Shown piece by piece: positions 7,529 to 15,672 of a DNA stretch of 64,000 nucleotides (its first letter is position 1; each line of letters opens with the position of its first letter). The notes beneath the pieces are model-generated. The model was not told where the DNA came from and made no database searches. It saw only the letters and a program-made list of their open reading frames with translations. The translations under genes were made by a program, and so were the position numbers. The DNA is from an uncultured Acidobacteriia bacterium (GTDB lineage: Bacteria; Acidobacteriota; Terriglobia; Bryobacterales; Bryobacteraceae). The DNA lies in NCBI GenBank assembly GCA_903929755.1, contig CAIYVZ010000088.1, forward strand, positions 1 through 64,000, read 5' to 3'.

Positions 7529-8110
7529 TTAGCTTGCGGGGGCGAATTCCACCCGCTCGTAGAGGTCGCCGAGAGTGAGGGTGCAGCCGATCGCGGCGAG
7601 GTGGATTTGAGTGTCCGGGGATTTGGATTCGCGGAAGAGCCAGGTGCCGTCGGGCTGACGGACGTGGTGCTCGGCGCGGATTTCGTTTTGGGCGAGGAGG
7701 AGGTATTCGGCGAAGGAGGGGAGAGTACGATACGCCCTGAATTTCTCCCCGCGGTCATAATTTTGCGTGGACTTTGAGAGGACTTCGACGATGACGGTCG
7801 CGTCTGTGAGCGTGTCGCGGTCCGCGTCCAGGAAGCGGGCTGGTTCGCAGAAGACGACGATATCGGGGTAAGTGAGAGTCTTTTCCTGCTTGCTATAGAG
7901 GCGGAGGTCACTGCCAGCGGCGGCGCAAGATTTGCCACGGAGCTGGCGATTCAGACTGGAACCAACTTCCATTGCGATCAGGGCGTGGTTGCGGCCCCCG
8001 CCAGCCATGGCGTAAATCTGGCCATCAATATATTCACTGCGAAACTCGGCCGCACGTTCGAGATCCAGGTACTGCTGAACAGTCAGAAGGGGGAATGTTT
8101 GGGTCGCCAT
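7529..8110 (-). CDS. Uma2 family endonuclease-like protein (DUF820)
   Basis: A 193-residue protein of the Uma2/DUF820 family (PD-(D/E)XK restriction-endonuclease fold). Visible family features are T-V-Q-Q-Y-L-D-L-E at the start, F-R-S-E-Y-I-D-G-Q-I-Y-A-M-A-G (about 23-38), a catalytic-type Y-P-D-I-V-V-F-C (about 81), and I-V-E-V-L-S-K-S-T-x-x-Y-D-R-G-E-K-F (about 106-123). Length is normal. Function in vivo is unknown; the family is often multi-copy in Cyanobacteria and Acidobacteria. It is followed upstream by a radical SAM gene fragment. An internally deleted copy of both lies near 15.1-15.5 kb. Confidence 0.85.
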   Translation of the reverse strand: MATQTFPLLTVQQYLDLERAAEFRSEYIDGQIYAMAGGGRNHALIAMEVGSSLNRQLRGKSCAAAGSDLRLYSKQEKTLTYPDIVVFCEPARFLDADRDTLTDATVIVEVLSKSTQNYDRGEKFRAYRTLPSFAEYLLLAQNEIRAEHHVRQPDGTWLFRESKSPDTQIHLAAIGCTLTLGDLYERVEFAPAS

Positions 8111-8131
8111 GAGTTTTGCTACCTTACCGAA

Positions 8132-8670
8132 TTATCGCAGGTTCTGACGACCTTTTTCTCCTCGGTGCGCGTGAGCGTGTGGCTCGTACATACAGAACGG
8201 GTCGGAGCCAAGAGGGTTGCCAGTGGCGGCGAAGGCTCGGGCACGGGAGCCGCCGCAGAGGGTCCGGTAGTCACAGACACCGCAGCGATCTTCGAACCGG
8301 GTGGGTTCGTGGAGCTGGCGGAAGAGGGGGGCGTCGCGGCAGATATCGACGATGTTGTCGTTCAGGACGCTGCCGACGGGCAGGGGGAGGAAGCCCGCGG
8401 GGCAGATGTCGCCGGTGTTCGAGATAAACATGATGCCGTGGCCGTCGCGGATGCCGTAGCTGCGGGTTGCGCCGGACTGGCGGATTTGTTCGCCGGTCAT
8501 ACCTTCGGAACGCATGCGTCCGAGAACGACGCGGCGGAAGGAAGGGGCTTCTGTGGTGGCAACGGTGAAGTTGGCCTGGCGGTCGGTCGCGTCGATCCAT
8601 CTCATGAGGGTTCACCCTCTTCGGGGGTGAGAGGCTGCGCAACGAGCGTCGCGCGTCCTTTGGGTTCGAA
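8132..8670 (-). pseudogene. Truncated and frameshifted radical SAM/SPASM gene
   Basis: The minus-strand frame 8132-8605 matches, almost residue for residue, the C-terminal 40% of the intact radical SAM gene at 29320-30408 (for example G-I-M-F-I-S-N-T-G-D-I-C-P-A-G-F and D-R-C-G-V-C-D-Y-R-T-L-C-G-G). Homology continues upstream through Q-P-L-T-P-E-E-G-E, but one base is missing near 8607 relative to the intact copy, creating a stop. It ends near 8670. The radical SAM core with its CxxxCxxC cluster is absent. The C-terminus also runs on for about 12 residues past the intact stop. It is a non-functional fragment. Confidence 0.85.
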
Positions 8671-8699
8671 GGGCGTGTATTTTCAGGGCCGCAGACTAC

Positions 8700-9089
8700 T
8701 CAGACTTCATCGAACAGCAGAACCGGATAGTCCTTTGAGGACTTGAGGGTGCGCTCAATGGTAGGCCACACTCTCTGATGAGCGGGCGTGGCGATCCATT
8801 TTTGGCGCAGTTCTTCGCTTTCGTAGATCAGCTCAAATCTGTAGTTGATGGATGGCGGGGGGCCCTGGACGACCTGACGGAGCCGGAGCAGCTTCAGCGA
8901 AATATAGCCCGGGTGCTTGCGTGCTTCGACCGAAAAAATATTGTGAAAATTGTCCAGTAATTCCTTCTCCCGGGAGGGGTCGACTTCCATCTCCACAAAC
9001 AGCTGAATGGGTGGTTTGGTCGCGGCACGGACCAAACCAGAGATCGCAGTGCCCGCCAGAAGCGCCTTCAACTGGGTTCGTCTATTCAT
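8700..9089 (-). CDS. Exported ABM-domain (dimeric alpha-beta barrel) protein
   Basis: A 129-residue protein. It opens M-N-R-R-T-Q-L-K-A-L-L-A-G-T-A, a twin-arginine-like signal, followed by a ferredoxin-like fold of the antibiotic biosynthesis monooxygenase (ABM) type: F-V-E-M-E-V-D-P-S-R-E-K-E-L-L-D-N-F (about 31-48), a conserved H-P-G-Y-I-S-L-K-L-L-R (about 58-69), and W-I-A-T-P-A-H-Q-R-V-W (about 98-108). Such domains often act as small cofactor-free oxygenases or binding proteins. It diverges from TonB receptor 1. Its substrate cannot be told from sequence. Confidence 0.7.
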   Translation of the reverse strand: MNRRTQLKALLAGTAISGLVRAATKPPIQLFVEMEVDPSREKELLDNFHNIFSVEARKHPGYISLKLLRLRQVVQGPPPSINYRFELIYESEELRQKWIATPAHQRVWPTIERTLKSSKDYPVLLFDEV

Positions 9090-9218
9090 TTTTCCGTTCC
9101 TCCAGGGGCAGCCGCGGCAAGCGGTTCGCGCCCGATTCTGCGATTCAGTTGTATTTCGGACTGAGTATACCGGCGGTACGCCACGGATGCAATACCGGTT
9201 CAGCCCGCTGAACTGACA

Positions 9219-9247
9219 TTGACTTTAGCAGACAGCTCAAATAGGAT
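9219..9247 (+). promoter_or_regulatory. Candidate sigma-70 promoter for TonB receptor 1
   Basis: TTGACT at 9219-9224 and TAGGAT at 9242-9247 are separated by 17 bases, a good housekeeping promoter geometry. Transcription would start near 9254, giving a leader of about 46 bases before the ATG at 9300. Because the -35 box sits at 9219, an in-frame start there is unlikely to be used. Confidence 0.4.
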
Positions 9248-9299
9248 CGACAGCGACAGGGGAAACCGGGAGAGCCGGCCTTTTGTACGAGGAGACACC

Positions 9300-12200
9300 A
9301 TGCAACGTTTGCGATTCTCATTTATAGCGTTTCTGGCTCTTGCCTGCGTTCTGAGCGGCCAGGATTTTCGCGCTCATATTCAGGGAATAGTCAGCGACTC
9401 AAGCGGGGGAACAATTCCCGGCGCATCCGTCGCGCTGTCGAATATCAACACCGGGGTGCGCGTGACCTCATCCACAAACGAAACGGGTGCGTACCGGTTC
9501 GACTACGTAGATCCGGGCACCTATACGCTGACGGTGGAGCAGACCGGCTTCGCGAAGTTCTCGCAGGAAAGGTTCGTGGTTCAGGCGGGAGGGGACATCA
9601 CGATCAACGTGCCCTTACAGCTTGGCGGCGTGAGTGAAACGGTGACGGTGGATGCCAGTCCGGTGGCGGTGCAGTTCAACAACACCAACGTCACGATGAC
9701 TGTCGATACCAAGATGGCGCAGGATCTGCCGCGCTTTGAGCGCAATCCCTTTAAGCTCTCGCTGCTCGATCCGACGGTGGTGGAGACACGCCGGGGCGAA
9801 ATGAACCCCTACAACAGTTACGCGCCCAACAGCGTTGAGATGGGCGGCATGACCAATCTGAAGAACGAACTGCAGGTGGACGGCAGTCCGGTCGGCATCG
9901 CTTATAAGGCGGCATGGGTGCCCAATACGGATTCGGTGCAGGAAACCATTGTGCAGAAGAACGCCGTAGACGCGAGCGTGGGCCACAGCGCGGGTGGAAC
10001 GATCAGCATCGTGACCAAGTCGGGCACCAATGAATGGCACGGTGTGGCTTCGTGGCTGGGCCGCATTCCGGCGCTGAACGCGGTAACGGACCGGACGACC
10101 AACACGTTTACCGCCGCCAGAAACAACATTTACGGGGGCGCCCTGGGTAGCCCGATCATCAAGAACAAGCTGTTCAGCTTCTTCAGTTTTGAAGCGCAGC
10201 GTTTGCGGACGCCGAGCACCACCTTGTGGACGGTGCCGACTCCCGCCGAGATTACCGGAGACTTCTCCCAGAGCCTGAACACGAACGGCGCGCCGCGTAC
10301 CATCTACGATCCGTTCACGACGACGTTCGACCCGGCAACGGGCGCGGTCACGCGGCAGGCTTTTGTGGGGAACAAAGTGCCCGCTTCACGCTTCGACCCG
10401 CTCGGCGCGCGCTGGATGGCCGATCTGACCCCTTTCGTTGCCAACCGCACGCCCGACAATGTGACCGGGCAAAACAACTACAGCTTCGTCAACACGGGAC
10501 GGACCAACTACTGGGATCTTTCGGAACGCGTCGACTACTACATCAACCCGAAGGTCCGGGTCTTTGCGCGACCTAGTCTCTACCGGACCAATGTGCTGAC
10601 GGTTCCCCCGGATCAGTTGCTGAAAAATGAGCTTTTCACGCAGTCGGGCAGCACTCGCAACGGCTTCACCCTTCCGGCGCAGGCTCTGTGGATGGTCAAT
10701 TCCACCACGGTGATCAGCATCAGCGGAGATTACCGTAATTTCGTGGACCAGTTCACGTCGCCGAACTCGGAAGTGGATAATTACGGCAAGTTCTGGTCCG
10801 GGAACAACTGGTACGCGCCGTTCGCAATGAAACCGGGGGTGTATCCGAACTACATGCCGGGCGTACTTCTGACGAACGGAACCACCACCGCGCTGACGCT
10901 GGGTTCACCGGGCAACCACTGGCAGCAGCGGCCCGCGGGCCAGAGCTTCGCGGTGAATGCGTCCCAGCAGCGCGGTAAGCACTTCCTGCGTACGGGTTTC
11001 GAGATGCGCCACGAAGGCGGCAAACTGCTGGCCGTCCAGGGCAACCAGTTTGCCTTCAACTCCACCATGACGGCGAGCACGTTCATCAATCCGAACACCC
11101 GCCTGAACGGCGATCAGTTCGCGACCCTGCTCCTCGGCGCCATAGATGATGCCAGTCAGGCTGTCGCCGCACCGGTCAATCAGAACCGCATTACCTATTA
11201 CGGCGCCTATCTGCAGGACGATTACAAGCTGAGCGCCAGGATTACGCTGAATCTCGGTTTGCGCTACGAGTACGAAACGCCGTGGCACGACGCGCTGCAC
11301 CAGCAATCGATCGGCCCGGACTTCAAGGTTGCGACTCCCGGCGTTTCGGCGGCTCCGCCCACCGTTCCGTCGTCGATTACTTCACTGCTGAATGTTCCGT
11401 ACAGCTATACGGGTTCGTGGGTTGGAACCTCCGACTCAAATCCGGGTGTCTGGCCCTCTCAGAAGCTGGTGTTCGCGCCGCGCGTCGGCATCGCATACCG
11501 GATGGACGACAAGACCGCCATTCGCTTCGGCTATGCGCGGTATGTAACGCCTTCGGAACTGAACTACGTGGGACGCTCTTATGGTAGTTTTGAAGCGCTG
11601 AACTTCATGCAGCCGCCCTATCCGGGGTACGACGCCTCGCAGAATCCACTACCGCTGAATAACGGAGTTCCGCAGCAATTCGTTTCCAACCCCTATGCGA
11701 AGAATCCGATCGTGGCGCCTCCGGGCGCCACTGCCGGCGCGGCCATCGGCCTGGGTGCCGCGAATATCGCCTGGGCGGGCGCGAACTTTGTGCGTCCGGT
11801 GAATGACCGCTTTAACCTGACCGTCTCAAGGCAGATCCCGGGGAAGATTGTCGTGAACGGGACCCTCTTCATGAACCGGGGCCATGATCTGACGTACTCG
11901 CGGAACCTCAACCAGGTGGATCCGAACATTATCTATAAATATGGCAGTGCTACCTCGGCCACGGTAGCCAATCCGTTTTATAACTATCTGACTCCGGCAC
12001 AGTTCCCTGGACCTCTGCGCAATCAGGCGAATGTGCCCATGACGGCGTTGCTGGTCCAGCGTCCGCAGTACGGCAATTTGTGGGAAACCTTCGCCTCGGG
12101 CGTGGGCGAACAATACTATAGCGGCGACTTGCGGGTGCAGCGCCCGTTTGCGAATGGCTTCAACTTCCTGTTCGGATATTCGTATATCCGCGAGAAGTGC

Positions 12201-12809
12201 CAGTGCATTACGGCCAGCACCAGCGCACAGGCGATCGTGCCTTACTTCCCCAACGCGATAGAAAGTTACAACAATCACTTCAACTGGGTGGACAGCATCA
12301 ATCCCCACCATCGCTTCACGGCGGCCGGAACCTATCAGCTTCCGTTCGGCAAGGGGCGCTCCTTCATGAGCAACGCGTCGACCATCGTGGACGGAGTTCT
12401 CGGCGGCTGGCAGCTTGCCGGGTCCTGGACGGCCAATTCCGCACCGTATCTGGAATTCCCTGCCCTGACTGTCTCCGGCGATCCGACGATCAGTAATCCG
12501 ACTCCCGCACGATGGTTCGATACTTCGAAATTCGCACAGTTGTCACCGTATATCATGCAGACGAACCCCGACCACTATCGCGATTTACGCGGACCGATCT
12601 ACTGGAATATCGACGGCACGCTTTCCAAGCGTTTCAAGGTTACCGAAAAGTTCAACGCCGAGTTGAAGGCGGAAGCCTACAATTTGACGAACCGCCTTAA
12701 CAGAGCCAATCCGGATCTCGGCGTAACCAGTCCGACCTTCGGCCAGTCTCTGCGGCAGAACATCACCGTGGGGCGCCAGGTTGAGCTGGGAATGCGGGTC
12801 ATATTTTAG
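9300..12809 (+). CDS. Oar-like TonB-dependent receptor 1
   Basis: An outer-membrane protein of 1169 residues. A signal peptide (about 1-22, ending in L-S-G-Q) leads to a carboxypeptidase-regulatory-like Ig domain (about 25-105: G-I-V-S-D-S-S-G-G-T-I-P-G-A). A plug domain follows, with V-D-G-S-P-V near 195, and then a long barrel ending in M-R-V-I-F, the aromatic-terminated OMP signature. The ATG at 9300 has GAGGAG about eight bases upstream; the in-frame TTG at 9219 lies over a promoter. This Oar/Cna-B receptor type is abundant in Acidobacteriota and probably imports plant-derived or aromatic compounds, but the ligand is unknown. The secreted cupin gene follows in the same direction. Confidence 0.9.
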   Translation: MQRLRFSFIAFLALACVLSGQDFRAHIQGIVSDSSGGTIPGASVALSNINTGVRVTSSTNETGAYRFDYVDPGTYTLTVEQTGFAKFSQERFVVQAGGDITINVPLQLGGVSETVTVDASPVAVQFNNTNVTMTVDTKMAQDLPRFERNPFKLSLLDPTVVETRRGEMNPYNSYAPNSVEMGGMTNLKNELQVDGSPVGIAYKAAWVPNTDSVQETIVQKNAVDASVGHSAGGTISIVTKSGTNEWHGVASWLGRIPALNAVTDRTTNTFTAARNNIYGGALGSPIIKNKLFSFFSFEAQRLRTPSTTLWTVPTPAEITGDFSQSLNTNGAPRTIYDPFTTTFDPATGAVTRQAFVGNKVPASRFDPLGARWMADLTPFVANRTPDNVTGQNNYSFVNTGRTNYWDLSERVDYYINPKVRVFARPSLYRTNVLTVPPDQLLKNELFTQSGSTRNGFTLPAQALWMVNSTTVISISGDYRNFVDQFTSPNSEVDNYGKFWSGNNWYAPFAMKPGVYPNYMPGVLLTNGTTTALTLGSPGNHWQQRPAGQSFAVNASQQRGKHFLRTGFEMRHEGGKLLAVQGNQFAFNSTMTASTFINPNTRLNGDQFATLLLGAIDDASQAVAAPVNQNRITYYGAYLQDDYKLSARITLNLGLRYEYETPWHDALHQQSIGPDFKVATPGVSAAPPTVPSSITSLLNVPYSYTGSWVGTSDSNPGVWPSQKLVFAPRVGIAYRMDDKTAIRFGYARYVTPSELNYVGRSYGSFEALNFMQPPYPGYDASQNPLPLNNGVPQQFVSNPYAKNPIVAPPGATAGAAIGLGAANIAWAGANFVRPVNDRFNLTVSRQIPGKIVVNGTLFMNRGHDLTYSRNLNQVDPNIIYKYGSATSATVANPFYNYLTPAQFPGPLRNQANVPMTALLVQRPQYGNLWETFASGVGEQYYSGDLRVQRPFANGFNFLFGYSYIREKCQCITASTSAQAIVPYFPNAIESYNNHFNWVDSINPHHRFTAAGTYQLPFGKGRSFMSNASTIVDGVLGGWQLAGSWTANSAPYLEFPALTVSGDPTISNPTPARWFDTSKFAQLSPYIMQTNPDHYRDLRGPIYWNIDGTLSKRFKVTEKFNAELKAEAYNLTNRLNRANPDLGVTSPTFGQSLRQNITVGRQVELGMRVIF

Positions 12810-12899
12810 GCGGCGGGATCGACGGCTGGAGCCAGGCCGCACAGGATTACCACCGGGCGTCCCAACGAGCGCCGCGACGGATATAAGGAGATCACAAGA

Positions 12900-13835
12900 A
12901 TGCCGAGATACCATTTATTTACGTTCACGCTGGCTTTCGGGCTTCTGGCGGTGACCGCATTGTCGCAGACTGCTTCGGTCCCGCTGGAGCAGCGGATCGC
13001 CCATTACGATCCCGCGAAAATGCGCGCCAGCACTGCGGTCCACAGCGGCGCCGGAGGTATGCAGTTTGGCAATCTGGTGGACGTCAAATACGTCACCGGA
13101 AACCTTATCTTCTTCCAGCGCGGCGTGCTCAATCCGCACAGCAGCATCGGCGAGCACTATCACAACCGCTGTGAGGAAATGTTCATCATTCTGGACGGCG
13201 AAGCCGAATTCACGATCGACAGCCGTACGACGCTGATCAAGGGACCGGCGGCTGTGCCAGACCGCATGGGGCATGCGCACGCCATCTACAATCCGACAGA
13301 CAAGCCGGTGCAATGGATGAACGTGAATGTGGGAATGGGCCCTAATTACGACGCCTTTAATCTTGGCGACAGCCGGGTCGGCGTTAGTCTGGACGCGATT
13401 CCCCAGTTTCCCAGCATGCGGTTCGATCGCGCGCTGCTGCGTCCGATGGAGGCGATGGACGGAGGCAAGGGCACTGCGCAGTACCGGCGGGGTCTTGAAC
13501 CGACAATTTTTTCGACCCCGTGGGCGTACGTGGATCATCTGGTGCTGCCTCCAGGCGCCAGCACGGGCTCGCGTGCGCTTCCCACGATCAGCGAGGTCTA
13601 CTATGTGATGGCGGGCGCGGGCACGGTTAAGACCGGCTCCGAAACTTCTCCGATCCAGGCGGGTGACGGGATTCCGGTGGATATCAATCAGCCCCGTTCG
13701 TTCGCGCAAAGCGGCTCCGAGCCGCTGGAATTTCTGATCGTCGGCGTCGCGAAAGACATGGACGCCAAGGTCGCGCTGATGAACGCAAAACCGCCTGCCA
13801 GAGGCGGTCGGGCGCTGGCTCCGGCAGGGCGCTGA
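12900..13835 (+). CDS. Secreted bicupin protein
   Basis: A 311-residue protein with a signal peptide (about 1-23) and two cupin halves. The first carries the metal-binding pattern H-S-S-I-G-E-H-Y-H-N-R-C-E-E-M-F (about 80-95), with a later H near M-G-H-A-H-A (about 124). The second (about 200-285) starts L-V-L-P-P-G-A-S-T and has lost most of the histidines, so probably only the N-terminal site holds metal. An SD sequence, AAGGAG, lies about nine bases before the ATG. It lies 90 bases after TonB receptor 1, so it is probably co-transcribed and handles the imported substrate in the periplasm. Enzyme activity is not predictable. Confidence 0.8.
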   Translation: MPRYHLFTFTLAFGLLAVTALSQTASVPLEQRIAHYDPAKMRASTAVHSGAGGMQFGNLVDVKYVTGNLIFFQRGVLNPHSSIGEHYHNRCEEMFIILDGEAEFTIDSRTTLIKGPAAVPDRMGHAHAIYNPTDKPVQWMNVNVGMGPNYDAFNLGDSRVGVSLDAIPQFPSMRFDRALLRPMEAMDGGKGTAQYRRGLEPTIFSTPWAYVDHLVLPPGASTGSRALPTISEVYYVMAGAGTVKTGSETSPIQAGDGIPVDINQPRSFAQSGSEPLEFLIVGVAKDMDAKVALMNAKPPARGGRALAPAGR

Positions 13836-13848
13836 AGAAGGCCGGACG

Positions 13849-14745
13849 TTACTGAGCGGCGACATTACCGGTCAATGCGGATGCAGCACCGGGGCCGAAC
13901 CAGGACCGCCGGTCGGGGCATTTGATCCGGGCGGCCATCTGTTTCAGGTGGCGAACCAGCGACGCGATATTGTCCGAACGGATTTCGGTGATGCTTCCCG
14001 TGATGCCAAGAGCAACCGTGCCGGGCGATTGTTCGGTGAGCACGGGAACGGCCAGACAACGAATGGAAAGCGCTTCTTCCTGATCGTCAATCGCGTAACC
14101 GAGTTGCCGCACGCGCCTCAGTTCTTCCAGCAGAGCGTCTTTGGCAGTTATCGTTCGGTTGGTGTGGGGGATGACGTGGTGACGGCTGAGAAATTTCCGC
14201 TGCGCTTCAGTGTCCATCCACGCGAGCAGCACTTTTCCGACAGCGGTGCACTGCGCGTTGGCTTTCCGACCGGCATAGACATCGCAGGACGAGTGATTCG
14301 GCCCGTCGGCCTTTGCCAGGAACAGAACCTGATCTCCCTCGAGAACGGAAACAAAGGAGGTGAGAGAGAGGGCCGAAGAAATGGGCTTCAGGACATGTAA
14401 CGCAATACCGGTCAGTTCGAGATGACTCATCGGAGCAAACCACGGGGTACTGGCTTGCGGATTCAGCCAATAGCGGCGATCTTCGCCATCACGGATCAGG
14501 TAGCCCAGCGTTTCCAGGGTGGATAACAGGAGCGAGGTTGTGCTCTTGGGGAGGCCGAGTTCCACCGTAATATCGGAAAAACTCAACGGGCGGGAAGACC
14601 TGTTCAACAAGTCCAGGATGGAAAGCGCCCTCCGGACCGAATTTGACGGGCCAGCGTTTTTTCGATCAGGTTTCCCGCGAGGCTCGTGGTGACCGGACAG
14701 CACACGTGAACACTGCATGATATGTTTTGACCCCTTACGCAGCAT
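13849..14745 (-). CDS. IclR-family transcriptional regulator
   Basis: A 298-residue regulator. The winged HTH is at about 38-95 (S-V-R-R-A-L-S-I-L-D-L-L, then L-G-L-P-K-S-T-T-S-L-L-L-S-T-L). An IclR effector domain follows, with the family pattern A-Q-C-T-A-V-G-K-V-L-L-A (about 165) and D-D-Q-E-E-A-L-S-I-R-C-L-A-V-P-V (about 220). The gene is convergent with the cupin gene, 13 bases apart. IclR proteins usually control aromatic or carboxylate catabolism, so the neighbouring receptor/cupin pair is a plausible target. The start at 14745 lacks a clear SD; an in-frame ATG at 14718 has AAGGGG about 12 bases upstream and may be the real one. Confidence 0.85.
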   Translation of the reverse strand: MLRKGSKHIMQCSRVLSGHHEPRGKPDRKNAGPSNSVRRALSILDLLNRSSRPLSFSDITVELGLPKSTTSLLLSTLETLGYLIRDGEDRRYWLNPQASTPWFAPMSHLELTGIALHVLKPISSALSLTSFVSVLEGDQVLFLAKADGPNHSSCDVYAGRKANAQCTAVGKVLLAWMDTEAQRKFLSRHHVIPHTNRTITAKDALLEELRRVRQLGYAIDDQEEALSIRCLAVPVLTEQSPGTVALGITGSITEIRSDNIASLVRHLKQMAARIKCPDRRSWFGPGAASALTGNVAAQ

Positions 14746-14883
14746 TTAAGCTACCACACAATTGCATGCGATACAGGCAGGCGATTGCAGGCGATTGCAG
14801 GTGTTCGGCGACAAGTAGCGAGCCTCCGGCAAAGCCCGAGGGATCTCGCCCGTTGGATTAGACCACCCGGCTGACGACAACTA

Positions 14884-14933
14884 ATGTGACCATCGAGAAT
14901 CGCGCTCAAATAGCGCCGAGGCAATGGTCACAT
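14884..14933. repeat. Perfect 10-bp inverted repeat, 30-bp spacer
   Basis: ATGTGACCAT at 14884-14893 is repeated in reverse complement as ATGGTCACAT at 14924-14933. It lies about 140 bases upstream of the IclR gene, in a stretch (14746-15088) where I see no gene. The wide spacing suits a looped or paired regulator site better than a terminator. Confidence 0.45.
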
Positions 14934-15088
14934 GTAGCTCAAACAAACCTGACTGAAACCACGGGCTGTTAGGGCCGCTCGAATATAATGACCTCTTCGC
15001 CGTCAGCCGCATTCTGACTCCGTTTAGATTACTCAAGACATGTTTGATCTGGTGGTGGTCCGTCTGCCGCAGAAGGGGGGGCTGAGGC

Positions 15089-15280
15089 GGTGGCGAAGGA
15101 GGGGAGAGTAGATACGCCCTGAAGTTCTCCCCGCGATCATAATTTTGCGTGGACTTTGAGAGGACTTCGACGATGATGGTCGCGTCTGTGAGAGTGTCGC
15201 GGTCCGCGTCCAGGAAGCGGCCGGGTTCGCAGAAGACTTCGGAGGCGCGTTCGATTTCAAGATATTGCTGAGGGGGCAGG
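15089..15280 (-). pseudogene. Internally deleted Uma2 gene copy
   Basis: Bases 15089-15239 match 7710-7856 of the intact Uma2 gene at very high identity (for example V-E-V-L-S-K-S-T-Q-N-Y-D-R-G-E on the minus strand). The sequence then jumps to a match with about 8046-8082 near the Uma2 N-terminus, so about 190 bases are deleted. One base is also missing near 15108 (GTAGATACG against GTACGATACG). The C-terminal quarter is absent. It is clearly dead. Confidence 0.8.
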
Positions 15281-15299
15281 ACCTGAGTTTATCTAATTT

Positions 15300-15540
15300 G
15301 CATGCGCGGGGGCGTGGGGCTCGTACATGCAGAAGTGGTCGGAGCCGAGAGGGTTGCCGGTGGCGGCGAAGGCCCGGGCGCGGGAGCCTCCGCAGAGGGT
15401 CCGGTAGTCGCAGACGCCGCAGCGATCTTCGAAGTGCGTGGGGTCGTGGACTGCCGGAAGAGGGGGGCGTCGCGGTAGATATCGACGAGGTTGTCGTTGA
15501 GCACGCTGCCGACGGACAGGGGGAGGAAGCCGGCGGGGGC
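15300..15540 (-). pseudogene. Second radical SAM/SPASM gene fragment
   Basis: These 240 bases match the last 75 or so codons of the intact gene at 29320-30408 with only about a dozen differences. A one-base deletion near 15450 shifts the frame: C-G-V-C-D-Y-R-T-L-C-G-G and L-N-D-N-L-V-D-I-Y-R-D-A-P-L-F-R lie in different frames. Homology ends abruptly at about 15537. It sits directly upstream (in its own direction) of the Uma2 remnant, repeating the order seen at 7.5-8.7 kb. Confidence 0.8.
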
Positions 15541-15672
15541 AACCGCTGCGCATTATTGACAGGCTGCGTAACAGTATCGCTACGGTTTGGGGATTGTGAA
15601 GGGGTCACGGGCATTGGTATCATCGCAGCGCGTCAGCGTGTGATGAATAGAGCCAGCGAGGGAAGTTATTCC

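Noticed and set aside
14777-14800. GCGATTGCAG repeated in tandem, considered as an attachment site or iteron
   Set aside because: Only two 10-base copies with a degenerate third, no integrase and no matching copy elsewhere in the window.
15265-15672. In-frame N-terminal extension of the MFS transporter
   Set aside because: It runs antisense through radical SAM debris, is not protein-like, and the ATG at 15673 has a good SD sequence.
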